From Allacma fusca (taxonomy: Eukaryota > Arthropoda > Collembola > Symphypleona > Sminthuridae), in the NCBI GenBank assembly GCA_947179485.1, contig OX359247.1, positions 48,085,131-48,149,130 on the forward strand: DNA of 64,000 bases, written 5' to 3'. Below, piece after piece: positions 23,301 through 32,644 of this stretch. How positions within the stretch are numbered: the first letter of the stretch is position 1; each line of letters opens with the position of its first letter. The notes under the pieces are model-generated. The model saw nothing but the letters and a program-made list of their open reading frames with translations. It ran no database searches and was not told the DNA's origin. Position numbers and translations under genes: made by a program.

Positions 23301-24047
23301 CAATGTAAGTATTGGGCAAATAAACCAACTTTGGAGAGTATGGAAATTTTGTTTAGTGGAGATATGGTAATATTCTATATGAGCAAATTATCTATATGTT
23401 TGGATAGTATGATAGCGTCGGGTAGTGCTGTGCTTGATATTTCCAAAGCACACATGTATGATTTTCATTATAATTTTACTAAAAAGTACTACCCAGGTGA
23501 CATTTCACAAATATGTATGATGGACACTGATGCATTTGTATACCTTTTTATAACAGATGATTTGTATGTTGATTTAAAAAGATTGTATCAAAATGATAAT
23601 GGCAAACGATTTGATTTTAGTGTTTATGCTAACTGTAAAGATAAGAGAAAGGAATTATTGTACACCAATGAATTTAAAGGAATATTAGGATTAATGAAAG
23701 ATGAAATGCCCAATAGTATCTTAGTTAAAGGTGTATTCCTGGCACCAAAATTGTACTGTTTGCTAAAGTTGGATGATTTAGAGTTAGAATTTAATTCATA
23801 CATTAAGGCAAAAGGAATTGTTATGAGAGCAAGAAAGAATAGAATTAAGTATGAAATGTTTGTAAAATCTCTGGAGGAAGGTATTGTATGGGACATACCG
23901 ATGACGACAATACGAAGTTATAAGCATGAATTGTACACCATTACAATGAATAAGAAGGCATTGAGTAGTTTTGATTCGAAAAAGTTTTGGATCAGTAAGT
24001 ATAACAGTCTTGCTTTTGGACATAAAGACATTCCTGAATTTCAATAA
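20074..24047 (+). CDS. Polinton-type family-B DNA polymerase (large 3' exon)
   Basis: About 1,320 codons. In order: Gln-rich stretch; C2H2 finger (near 20194); Asn run; a region with an invariant-looking Cys (KKCFLYSILAELHP) and a later His (NGQNHYVLLKQ); a second Cys-Cys-His-Cys finger (near 21296); exonuclease motifs YADFES (near 21452), FHNLSYDS (near 21930) and YVLTDVALLCDVF (near 22400), with a CxxC/HxxH zinc cluster between the first two; polymerase motif A WDMTNLYGYAM (near 22702), divergent motif B NVCYGRMC (near 23229), motif C MDTDAF (near 23520) and a KLY motif. Catalytic Asp residues are kept. The reading begins mid-codon at an AG acceptor, so an upstream exon supplies the start. 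It replicates the element's DNA. Confidence 0.9.
20321..20363 (+). repeat. In-frame AAT microsatellite
   Basis: About 14 AAT triplets inside the polymerase frame encode an asparagine run between the first zinc finger and the next conserved block. The length probably varies between copies. Confidence 0.9.
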
Positions 24048-24115
24048 ATATTTAAGACTATAGCTATGTAGTAAATATGTTAGTTACAAATAAGAAATCT
24101 GATTGATTACACATA

Positions 24116-24157
24116 TGTTGTTGTTGTTGTTGTAATTGCTGATGTTGTTGTTGTTGT
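24116..24157. repeat. TTG/CAA microsatellite
   Basis: An interrupted TTG run in the 170-bp gap between the polymerase stop and the ATPase start. Confidence 0.85.
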
Positions 24158-24218
24158 GTGAGAATTGAATAAATAGAAAAAATATCAAAAAATCACATCA
24201 TTATTTTCATACAAAAAT

Positions 24219-24872
24219 ATGGCAAGTGGGGATAATTTTGATTACAAATTAAGGGTCCCGGGTAATTTAATTATCGCGGGTCCAAGCCAGTCTGGTAAAT
24301 CAGTTCTTGTTAGTGAAATAATAAAGCGTCGAGATGACATTTTTGAGCCCAAAGTTGAGCGTATAATTTATTGCTTTTCTGAAAATCAACCAGTTTTATT
24401 TGCTGAAATGCAAAAACATGCAGAAAATAAAATTGAGTATGTGAGAGGTCTCGAGTATGATGTCGATGAAGGAAACACACGACCAGTGCTTGTGATAATT
24501 GACGATCTAATGACGGAAGCCACAACAGGAAAGAAAGTTGAAAATTTATTCTGTCGTGAGAGTCATCATAGAAAAATATTTGTTATACTTATCCTACAGA
24601 ATTTCTATCAAAAAGGTGCAACAGTGCTAACAAGAAATGCCAAATACATCATATGTTTCAAATTTGTCAAAGATTCGACATTTATTAACATTTTAGGAAG
24701 GCAGATAAATTTTGGAAAAACAGATCAAGTTTTGGAATCTGCATACAAAGATTCAACATCAAGACCACATGGTTATGTTTTTATTGACACTAGTGCTACA
24801 CAAAAAGACTCTCATAGATATAGATCATGTATCTTTCCCGATAAACAATGTACAGTTTATGTGAAGAAATGA
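24219..24872 (+). CDS. FtsK/HerA-type genome-packaging ATPase
   Basis: A 217-residue protein from the ATG at 24219. Walker A is GPSQSGKS (residues about 21 to 28) and Walker B is VLVIIDDLM (about 90 to 98), followed by a polar sensor-like segment (ILQNFYQ) and a conserved GRQI/FIDTS tail. Length and motif spacing fit the Polinton/adintovirus A32-like packaging ATPase, which drives DNA into the capsid. It lies 171 bp downstream of the polymerase on the same strand and could share its transcript. No break is seen. Confidence 0.9.
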   Translation: MASGDNFDYKLRVPGNLIIAGPSQSGKSVLVSEIIKRRDDIFEPKVERIIYCFSENQPVLFAEMQKHAENKIEYVRGLEYDVDEGNTRPVLVIIDDLMTEATTGKKVENLFCRESHHRKIFVILILQNFYQKGATVLTRNAKYIICFKFVKDSTFINILGRQINFGKTDQVLESAYKDSTSRPHGYVFIDTSATQKDSHRYRSCIFPDKQCTVYVKK

Positions 24873-24898
24873 AAATAAATTTAACACATATGTACATC

Positions 24899-26492
24899 TT
24901 ATTGCTTACAAGTATTATCAGCATCTGCATGCTCATCTTCTTCATCAGAAGTGTCTACTCTACAATAGTACCAACTAGGTCTAGCTTTCATTCGCTGTGA
25001 CATAGTCTGATTATGATGCATAGATATTTTTCGATCATACAGTGCTAAATTCCTATTGGAGTTTTCGGGGCTGTCATAAACAGTTTGTTGATAACATTCT
25101 ACTTGTGGAGTATCACTGTCATCAGAAGGGAAGGTTGGCAAACTTGGGAAGTACCCATGTTCGTCATCCGTTTCATACGGTTCATCACAACTATCAACAC
25201 ATGGTAGTTTGGGATAATAACGAAGTTTTATCTCACGTTCAGTTGTGCACACAAAATCAGGCAAATCATCGTATGACTCATCCCTCTGCTTTTTTGCAAG
25301 TTCTCCAATAAAGTCAAGATCAAACATTTTTTCATCCAGAACTTTCCAGATCTCCTCGAAAAAGTGTTTGAACTTATTTGAAGAAATTGCCAGATCCCGG
25401 AGCGGGAATTGTTCATCAATAACTTCTGTATGAGCAGTGATTGGTCGTGGAGCTCTATCATGTACAAGTTCAACCAATGAGCTCCAAATAGGAGATGATG
25501 TACATGCTTTGTAATTAAAGTCAGTACATATACGACGAGTCTCGTTATCGAAAAATATAAATGCATATTTCCTGATATCATCTGTAATACCAAAATTCCA
25601 AATACATTTTTGAAAGCACAAACCATACTGTCTATGTTCCATGTAGAATGATTCGTAGGGACGTCCGTAGGACTGACGATGAACACGAAAATGAGTTGGA
25701 TTGAGTGATTTCTTATCCCCTGGTCCGTCAATGGAATACCATCTTTCAATCTCCATCAGAGTAAAATTGGTCTTCACCCTATCAAAATAGTACCCCTTTG
25801 GTCCCAGAGAAAGGTAGTGTTGATAGGCACCATCCAAATACCGATTATCGACCTGCTGACTAATACCATCTGCAAAAATACATAAAATGAATATGATTAT
25901 GATTATGATAAATACAAATAAACAAAATGTACAAAGACATCAGGCATAGGCATTAACTTACATAACAAATATCATCAAAATGATCAATATCATGTTATAC
26001 TAGAGCTATTTAGCAATGATTATACTTACGTAGGTACGAGGAAAAGTAAATCCAGTTTGACGAAAGCCAGTTGACTGTCCTTTCCATCCAGACAAACAAT
26101 TCATGGTCAGATTTGAATGGAAGGTGTATTTTCCCGCTCCTTCTCATGGCACGTGATAACACTGAACCGTGAAAGAGTTTTCCGTGGGGACATAGTGAGT
26201 GGAACAATTTGAGATCTGGATCGTTATCCTGGTTTAAGAGTAGAATACCTGCAATTCCAGGAGTTTCCACAACACTTTGTAAATATTCTGATATTTCCTC
26301 AAAATATTTTTCCGGCTCCTGCCTAGCATCTTCTTCACGGAAACTTTTTCGATACTGGTACACATGTCTTGTATTGTCCAAATCTTTCCACAATTTAGGG
26401 TTGACTCCGTAAAAGTCAGAAATAAATCGTATGTGCTGACCATTTTGGTAAAATGCACGAGCCTTGTAATATCCGAATAAAATTCGTGACAT
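24899..26492 (-). CDS. Unrecognised two-exon protein, about 477 aa
   Basis: Exon 1 is 26030..26492 (ATG at 26492) and exon 2 is 24899..25869; a CTAC|GTAAGT donor and a TTTTGCAG acceptor join in phase 1. The N-terminal half is soluble and rich in aromatic residues. The middle has a hydrophobic core with several Cys (YGLCFQKCIW, RRICTDFNYKACTSS). The C-terminal third is acidic and disordered (PSDDSDTPQ, DTSDEEDEHADAD). No catalytic motif or membrane segment is recognised. It converges on the ATPase: the two stop codons are only 26 bp apart. A regulatory or host-interaction role is possible but is inference. Confidence 0.6.
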
Positions 26493-27015
26493 GATTAATA
26501 TTCTCGATCAACTTTTTTCTCTAGCTCCCTTACTATGTTCAGCTTGTTGAAGAAATACTTTGAATAAGGAATGATTATTGAAGTGCTATAGTATCATGTG
26601 AGATCGATTCGAGTCATTTCTGCGACGGCGTTGCATCGCCCTCCCCCTCCAGGAGCTTGGCTGGATAAAGGGAAGGAGGAGAGGGTAGGAAGAAAAGGGT
26701 CCAGCCAAGCTCTTTTCCTTTCCTCCACCTTACCCCTAATCCTTCCGTATTATGCTAAGAATCTTACCCCCAGATTTTTTTTATATGATATTACGTACTA
26801 TCGATGAATTTCATATGTAAGTGATGAGAATCAATATTGGGAAGCCATCAGTTGAAATGAATGTTCATATACATAATATAATTATTATTTCGTCTTTATT
26901 GTTATTCAACAACTTTTCGGTCTATTTTTATTCAAATAATATATACATATATATATTCTGGATGGAATGATATATTCATGGAAATTGAACAAAACAAACA
27001 CATTTGGAAGAAAAA
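26493..27015. other. Gene-free interval with a strong hairpin
   Basis: It lies between the 5' end of the 477-residue gene and the 3' end of the 239-residue gene, both on the minus strand. It contains a GC-rich purine/pyrimidine-biased block (26640..26740) with a perfect inverted repeat, unlike the AT-rich surroundings. It probably holds the promoter of the leftward gene and the polyadenylation region of the rightward neighbour. Confidence 0.5.
26653..26712. repeat. 13-bp inverted repeat (hairpin)
   Basis: GAGCTTGGCTGGA at 26653..26665 and its reverse complement TCCAGCCAAGCTC at 26700..26712, separated by 34 bases. Its base composition stands out from the surrounding Polinton DNA. Confidence 0.8.
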
Positions 27016-27857
27016 TCAAATATCAAGTTCTGATTCATCGATTTCACTTGCAACATTGGCGTACATGTTATAACAATTTTCAAGAGCCTGTCCCATTGCC
27101 TGCATATTATCACCTTTGAGACTGTAATAATAAGATAACCTTTGAATCAGCCATGGAATTCTGCTAATGTTCATGTTGACTGTCTTCCCCATCCGCTTGA
27201 TGTAGACAAATGTTAGCTCATTTCCCTCGTACGGTAGAGTACGATAATAACATGACACGATCTTCTGGTTAGAAGCACTAGCTACAGCATCTACAACAGG
27301 TGCCACAGGGTCGATAATAGATTTAGGTGCAGGAGCAGTTGAATCACCAACAATATCCGCAGCGGCAGCAGCATCATATGGACGTTTTCGTTCTACATCA
27401 AAACCATCACCATCTCCAATGACTTGTTGATGAGTAGATGAGCCCAAAATATTTGACTCCTCTCCAATAGTATCGGAGACGGGTAAATCCATTGAGCCAG
27501 AATCCGGGTAGCGAAAATCAACTGATGATGATGATGAACCGACAACAGGGGTAGGTATGATTCTTCTCCCCTCAACAATTTCGGAATCCATCAAATCTGT
27601 GCTGCGTTCTTGGCGGCGATAGGGATGATTCAATGCTCCTTCTCCAGGTTTCGAACCTATAAGTAGAAACCCCAGTTTTATGTAATAACTTTCAAGCAAT
27701 ACGTACATCATTCATGTCAACAAACATCTTTATGCGTTTAACTTAAAAGCAACTACTAAAACAGGTGAATCTACTTACCAGAAAGTTGAGTTTTCCGCCT
27801 CATATCAAATCGCTTATGCACAATTTCCATTACAGGTTTACGAAAATTCGAATCCAT
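27016..27857 (-). CDS. Unrecognised two-exon acidic protein, about 239 aa
   Basis: Exon 1 is 27779..27857 (ATG at 27857, begins MDSNFRKPVMEIVHKRFDMR) and exon 2 is 27016..27656; CTG|GTAAGT and TTATAG join in phase 1. Exon 1 is basic. The centre is Ser-, Asp- and Ala-rich and probably disordered. The last 90 residues are more ordered, with aromatic-rich segments (VSCYYRTLPYEG, WLIQRLSYYYSLKG), and the protein ends acidic (EIDESELDI). No family recognised. Overlapping frames on this stretch are shadows. Confidence 0.6.
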
Positions 27858-27925
27858 TTTGAAATTAATAGAAGGTTAAAAATAATCAAAAAATATAACT
27901 ATTAAAACTTGAGAGATTGAGAGTG

Positions 27926-28543
27926 TTAGTTTTGACGCTGCTGATTATAGCTGCTGTAATTTGCCAACTGACTTAATCCTTCTGTGAGAGAGTAGACCAT
28001 CTCCAGAGGCAAGGCAACTCCCACGTAGGGGGTGGAACCTTCAGCGATATCCCTTGACGTTCCCTGACGCGATCTGTCCCGGATATTTAAATGAGTGTGT
28101 CCAGGACCGCCAAGTTCGTTCCCCACATATAACACCCAACTGCTTTCCAATTCTATTTTTGGATATATGTTGCCTTCAATGGGCGTGCTTTGAATGCGTA
28201 AATGAAGAGGGACAGAATGAATTACCGACTGAAAACTAGTCGTTGATTTGGTTCTCTTCATTTGTTTTGGCTCTTTGTAAATGGTTGGAATACCTGGTGG
28301 ATAAGGAGGGTATGGAAGCGATATTTCTTTGACGCCCCTCTCTTGTTTTGAGGTTGGTTTTGAACTCTTGACTGATGAAGAACCTTTGAGGCTCATATCA
28401 ACTTGCGCTTGCGCCATGCCGGAGTTGCAAACAATACAATTACACTTATATGAAATTTTTTCACAAATGCCTGGCGCAGACGTTGAACAAAGGGTTTTAC
28501 GATATTCTTCAAAAATATCTACACAGTATGAAAACAGGCACAT
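27926..28543 (-). CDS. Unrecognised Polinton-region protein, up to 205 aa
   Basis: Open from the ATG at 28543, with an alternative internal ATG at 28417 (MAQAQVDMSLKG) that would drop a Cys-rich leader. The body has a Lys/Ser-rich stretch, a proline-rich SLPYPPYPPGIP segment, then a moderately ordered domain (YPKIELESSWVLYVGNELGG). It lies just downstream of the integrase on the same strand; their ends are 18 bp apart. The proline-rich segment recalls linker regions of structural proteins, but no homology is claimed. Confidence 0.5.
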   Translation of the reverse strand: MCLFSYCVDIFEEYRKTLCSTSAPGICEKISYKCNCIVCNSGMAQAQVDMSLKGSSSVKSSKPTSKQERGVKEISLPYPPYPPGIPTIYKEPKQMKRTKSTTSFQSVIHSVPLHLRIQSTPIEGNIYPKIELESSWVLYVGNELGGPGHTHLNIRDRSRQGTSRDIAEGSTPYVGVALPLEMVYSLTEGLSQLANYSSYNQQRQN

Positions 28544-28561
28544 TATACCTCAAAAGATAAA

Positions 28562-29536
28562 TTACAAATGACTAACTTTTTGCAGTTCTTGGGCGTAATA
28601 GCACCCGTTTACGGGGACTTTATCTGATGACTCTAAATAATATGTCCATGGTTGCGTGTTAGCAATCCTAGTAACTGTGTAAATATTTTTTTCCCATGAA
28701 CCCAGATACCCCTTATGAAACAGCTTGCGGGACTCCACACGCAAAACTTTGTCACCAACATGGAACTTTGGTTTTGATTTTGGTTTTTCCTGTGCATGAC
28801 CCCCATACAACTTTCGATATACTTCAACCTCGTTATCTTTTGTAACTTCAGAGGGAGCCATGCCTATACTGGAATGTTTTGAATTATTATAATTATTTAC
28901 AACATGCTGCAAAATTTTTAAATATTTTTTGGTTTTCATGTGCGTTAGGTATCTTGAGATCCTTTCAAAAATAGTACGATGTAATCTTTCAACAAGGCAT
29001 GCTTTAGTACTTTTTAAACTGGTACTAAAATGTTCGATTCCGTGCTTTTTAAAATAACTTTGAGTTTGCTTCGATGTAAACTCTAATCCTGCGTCACTCT
29101 GAATTTTTTTGGGATATACTTTAGAAGTTTGAAAAATAGTTTCAAGTCCGTTTATAACAGTTTCTGGTTTCTTGTTTTTCAAGGGTACAAAGTAGGCATA
29201 TTTTGAGAATCCATCAATACATGATAATAAGTAGGTTATAAAACTATTTTGTCTCTTATATTTCCTCACGTCAACTAGGTCAATCACATATTGATAATTC
29301 ATGCACGGAATGTATACTTGCCTACGCGGGAATTTTCTTTTGATAGGTTTATGATAAGTGTAGGACTTTAAAGACGAAAGTCTATTTTCGACTTCCTTTC
29401 TGTTGTAGTTTTTATCCGACTTGTTATTTTCTAAGAAATGATTAATACCACCAAAACTTCCATTTTTGTGTATATTTAAATACTGCTCTTCAACAGTAGG
29501 TTCTTCCATCTTATACAGCCTAAATAATAATGACAT
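28562..29536 (-). CDS. Retroviral-type (DDE) integrase of Polinton
   Basis: About 324 residues from the ATG at 29536, or 315 from the ATG at 29509 (MEEPTVEEQ), which matches the family start better. The N-terminal part has the usual SFGGINHFL and KPIKRKFPRR segments. The rve catalytic core shows the first Asp in YVIDLVDV, the second in IQSDAGLEF and Glu in CLVERLHRTI, so the DDE triad is complete. A C-terminal SH3-like KFHVGDKVLRV segment follows. It inserts the element into the host genome. It is divergent with the small basic gene at 29600, with under 100 bp between starts. Confidence 0.93.
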   Translation of the reverse strand: MSLLFRLYKMEEPTVEEQYLNIHKNGSFGGINHFLENNKSDKNYNRKEVENRLSSLKSYTYHKPIKRKFPRRQVYIPCMNYQYVIDLVDVRKYKRQNSFITYLLSCIDGFSKYAYFVPLKNKKPETVINGLETIFQTSKVYPKKIQSDAGLEFTSKQTQSYFKKHGIEHFSTSLKSTKACLVERLHRTIFERISRYLTHMKTKKYLKILQHVVNNYNNSKHSSIGMAPSEVTKDNEVEVYRKLYGGHAQEKPKSKPKFHVGDKVLRVESRKLFHKGYLGSWEKNIYTVTRIANTQPWTYYLESSDKVPVNGCYYAQELQKVSHL

Positions 29537-29599
29537 CAACGTTACACCGGCAGATTACTTTAATTGACGAAACTGATAACATCAACAGGAGTCATCAAA

Positions 29600-29941
29600 A
29601 TGATTTCAAAAATAAGAAGGCATAGACATTTTTTGGGGTACATTGCAAACTGCGGCAAGCATCAGCGTATTAAGTGTATTAAAAATGCCGATAAATCAGA
29701 AATAAAGGCATTGTGTGAATGCATGTTGAATGTTTATAAAGGAAACGTCAATATTCCAAAACAAACAGTGCAAAAACTTGTTCCATACAAGAATGTTTTA
29801 AACAAAATTGCATCTAAAAAATATAAAAAACATTCCAAAAAGGAAAGAGCTATTATTGTTCAAAAAGGAGGAGGTGCATTCATTCCGTTAATTCTGGCAT
29901 CTGTTTTACCAACACTCATCTCAAAGTTAGTGAACAATTAA
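29600..29941 (+). CDS. Small basic conserved Polinton protein, 113 aa
   Basis: From the ATG at 29600 (the open frame begins earlier, but without an ATG). It is Lys/Arg-rich at the start, with a conserved-looking KALCECMLNVYKGNV segment, a basic middle and a C-terminal IIVQKGGGAFIPLILASVLP hydrophobic tail. Proteins with this KALCE...GNV and QKGGG layout accompany capsid genes in many animal Polintons. A virion-core or membrane-interacting role is plausible but I cannot prove it. It is co-oriented with the next gene, 5 bp away. Confidence 0.65.
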   Translation: MISKIRRHRHFLGYIANCGKHQRIKCIKNADKSEIKALCECMLNVYKGNVNIPKQTVQKLVPYKNVLNKIASKKYKKHSKKERAIIVQKGGGAFIPLILASVLPTLISKLVNN

Positions 29942-29946
29942 AATAT

Positions 29947-30747
29947 ATGATGGCCAGAAAAATGAAGTTAATCTCAGAATCAGACTATGAACTACTAATG
30001 AATTTTAAACTTGCAAAGACAGAGAACGGGTCCTTGAACTTGGAAGAACAAAAAATGAAAGTTTTATCTGAAAATGAGAAAATTCCCGATGATGTACGCG
30101 CTATATTGTATAACGACGCAGCCAGGAGACTGTCAAAACAACGTGCACTTGAAGCATCAACACCAATGTTAGTTTCGTCAGTTCCATCAAATCGAAATAA
30201 TTATGCAAGTAATGGTGAACCAGATGATGAAACTGGACGATCCTTGAATTTAAATACAGTCACAGCATTGCCAATGATGAGGAAAAACCATACCTCACAT
30301 GCAATTGACCTTGCAGACCGGACAGATATGTACCGAAAAAATGGCAAACATGAGATGAAAATTAAATCACCACTAGCAATAGAAGCAAACAACAAACCTG
30401 TGAAAAAACCCATTGAAAAACGAGTGCACGCTATTATGAAGTCATTACGTGCGTCAAATATTTCTTCCAATGAAAATGGCGAGATAGTTGTTGATGGTAA
30501 AAATGTTCCCTTTTCTAACATTAATGTCTTGGCAAAAGCCTTGGCATCGGGACGTAATTTGGAATCCACCATTGGCTACGCTGAAATTGTTCCTCTTTTA
30601 GTAAAAAACAATGTCCCCTACAAGGTCATTTCAAAAAATGTTCAAGATTCATGGAAATACTCGCTTCCTACAAATGTCACCCCAAAAATATCCACCACTG
30701 GAAAACGAATCAACCGTGGAATCAATAAACGGTGGGAACAATATTAG
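29947..30747 (+). CDS. Polinton-associated protein of unknown role, 266 aa
   Basis: ATG at 29947, with a second ATG directly after. An N-terminal block (KLISESDYELLMNFK, IPDDVRAILYNDAARRLSKQ) resembles a conserved protein encoded next to Polinton capsid genes. A long polar linker is followed by a C-terminal block (VDGKNVPFSNINVLAKALAS) and an Arg/Lys-rich end. No enzyme motif. The 5-bp gap to the upstream gene suggests one transcript. It is probably structural or assembly-related, by neighbourhood. Confidence 0.6.
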   Translation: MMARKMKLISESDYELLMNFKLAKTENGSLNLEEQKMKVLSENEKIPDDVRAILYNDAARRLSKQRALEASTPMLVSSVPSNRNNYASNGEPDDETGRSLNLNTVTALPMMRKNHTSHAIDLADRTDMYRKNGKHEMKIKSPLAIEANNKPVKKPIEKRVHAIMKSLRASNISSNENGEIVVDGKNVPFSNINVLAKALASGRNLESTIGYAEIVPLLVKNNVPYKVISKNVQDSWKYSLPTNVTPKISTTGKRINRGINKRWEQY

Positions 30748-30764
30748 CTTCAAATGATTTATTT

Positions 30765-31295
30765 TTACATTTTAAATGGTGTACAACACTGTACTGAATA
30801 TTTTGTACTAATTTGACGTCTAGCTGCGGTTGGCAATAAAATTTGTTTTCCGAAATTTTTAATTTGTTGATCATTTTTTCTAGGATCATTTGAAAAATAA
30901 TGATACACACTAAGAAGACAACATCCACGATTCATTTTCATTAAAAAATAAATGGCATATAATCCACAAACATTAGAATTTAGAGACTGTAGGCATTTGA
31001 TGTTTTCAATGACTTCACACTGAAGTATATTTGCAAATTTGGTAAAATCATCAGCATAGGATTTTATTCCAAAACCATAGCTACAAAAGAAATACAATGG
31101 TCCATATTTTTTTGGTACATACACGGCTACCCAATGGTTTCCTGGTTGTGTTTGAGGTTCATCATTAACTACTAATGCTATAGGGTAGTGCAACAGGTTC
31201 ACATTTTGTAAACAATCACAGGGTATTACATCGTAATTACCTTTTTTGGGATTAAAAATTATGTCTAACAACTGACGTATTTGATTAGTATCCAT
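30765..31295 (-). CDS. Adenain-like (C48/C5-type) maturation cysteine protease, altered catalytic acid
   Basis: About 176 residues from the ATG at 31295. The catalytic His lies in GNHWVAVYV, the oxyanion Gln in CLQSLNS and the nucleophile Cys in SNVCGLYA, with the Gln-to-Cys distance of seven seen in adenovirus protease. The position that should hold the acidic residue (F-D/E-x-[YF]-G) reads FFCSYG, so the acid is replaced by Cys. The enzyme normally cleaves capsid and core proteins during virion maturation. Either this copy is impaired or another acid substitutes. It lies 6 bp after the major capsid gene on the same strand. Confidence 0.85.
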   Translation of the reverse strand: MDTNQIRQLLDIIFNPKKGNYDVIPCDCLQNVNLLHYPIALVVNDEPQTQPGNHWVAVYVPKKYGPLYFFCSYGFGIKSYADDFTKFANILQCEVIENIKCLQSLNSNVCGLYAIYFLMKMNRGCCLLSVYHYFSNDPRKNDQQIKNFGKQILLPTAARRQISTKYSVQCCTPFKM

Positions 31296-31301
31296 AGCCA
31301 C

Positions 31302-32624
31302 TTATAAAATATTGTTAAAATCTTTAAAGAAAACGTTCTTGTAACGATCAATATGAAGAATTGCCGGAAATTCCAAATAGCATACACATGTGAGTGCTTT
31401 AGGTGTGGGAGAGTTAAATTTCAATTCCAGCTTAACGTTGCCATGTTTAGGAGGTACAAACCCTTCCTTGACTTGCGCAATATTGTACACGTACAGGGCA
31501 AAACTTGACTTAAACTGCTCGAAAGTGATATCCAAGCCTACGTCCTCGGTTTGTATATCCAGTCCTTTAAATATGTTATCATATGCCTCTAGGTAGAGGT
31601 CCCGGTTGTAATCCAAATCCAGTGGAGTGTTAATAATTTCTCCGTTGGCTGATAGATTTATATACTTGAGGTCGTGATTGTTAAACACAAACGGATTGGA
31701 TTTGTGGTCTCCAATAAATGATTTACTGTCAACTAAACCAATGATGACACGGTAAGGGACGAGTCCCGATAATAAATTCTCGTTTGTAATTTGATGAACA
31801 CCTGGCGAGATTGTGAATTGCCGTACTTCGACACGTCTCATGGGCATACATACATTAGTACCCTTTTCCAAATCTCGTACATGTTCCAATGCCAAAGATG
31901 GCATAAGAGTAACTTTCTCAATTAAAAGTACAGCCTCTTGAACTTCAATCTTATATTTCACGTCAGTATTTGTAAAGAGACAAAATTCATCCGGAGATCT
32001 CGTAAAGACAAATCGTATGTCAACACCAGGCAACAAATAACTTGTTTGTGAACAAATGTCCATAAACGGGCGTCCTATTAATTCGAACACCTTGCTGTTG
32101 AGACATTTCTTATATCGTTTAGTGTAACCATCATCAACAGTTGTGTCAATAACTGTTGGGTCATTTTCACGTGTAAACATAGCGCATGACAATTGAGATT
32201 TCTTATACTCCTTCCCATAGCCTAATATTGTCTCCAAATAACTCTTGTAGGGATATAAGTTGCTCTGAGGAGTAATTAATACCTCGTTGAGATAGCACGA
32301 AGCTTGCGAAAATAAACTGTGCAAACAGTTATTAACGGGTGCTACGATGTCATCACTCTTAATTGCAACATTATTAGGTTCAAGTAACCTACATTTTAAT
32401 TTTAGCTTTGTTGATCGAAGGTCTACATACTGTGTATCATTTGACTTGACAAAAAACTGAATAGGTGCAAGCCTATCTTGAATACTCGTGACTGGAAAAA
32501 CTGTTTGAATTTGAGTACCCAATCTTGTGACGTCGTACCCAGGATCAGAGAACAATGACGTCTCACCTCTTACATAAGTATATGGGGAATTATTTTTATG
32601 TGTCTTACTGTTTGTCGCTGCCAT
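31302..32624 (-). CDS. Polinton major capsid protein (double-jelly-roll family)
   Basis: 440 residues from the ATG at 32624 to TAA at 31302. It is strand-rich throughout, with no signal peptide or transmembrane segment. Recognisable family segments are PIQFFVKSNDTQYVDLR near residue 55, a Ser/Cys-rich SLFSQASCYLNEVLI near 110, PYKSYLETILGYG, and PFMDICSQTSYLLPGVDI. These match the large conserved protein annotated in many animal genomes from Polintons and predicted to be the hexon-like capsid protein. It sits in a tight block pX, MCP, protease. The frame is intact. Confidence 0.85.
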   Translation of the reverse strand: MAATNSKTHKNNSPYTYVRGETSLFSDPGYDVTRLGTQIQTVFPVTSIQDRLAPIQFFVKSNDTQYVDLRSTKLKLKCRLLEPNNVAIKSDDIVAPVNNCLHSLFSQASCYLNEVLITPQSNLYPYKSYLETILGYGKEYKKSQLSCAMFTRENDPTVIDTTVDDGYTKRYKKCLNSKVFELIGRPFMDICSQTSYLLPGVDIRFVFTRSPDEFCLFTNTDVKYKIEVQEAVLLIEKVTLMPSLALEHVRDLEKGTNVCMPMRRVEVRQFTISPGVHQITNENLLSGLVPYRVIIGLVDSKSFIGDHKSNPFVFNNHDLKYINLSANGEIINTPLDLDYNRDLYLEAYDNIFKGLDIQTEDVGLDITFEQFKSSFALYVYNIAQVKEGFVPPKHGNVKLELKFNSPTPKALTCVCYLEFPAILHIDRYKNVFFKDFNNIL

Positions 32625-32644
32625 TATGTTCTACTGATCTCAAT

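Noticed and set aside
25837-25869. Start of the 24899 gene at 25837
   Set aside because: That codon is TTG. An in-frame splice acceptor at 25869/25870 and a matching donor at 26030 make it an internal exon.
28562-28830. Second frame overlapping the integrase 3' end (28633..28827)
   Set aside because: Shadow of the integrase gene in another frame.
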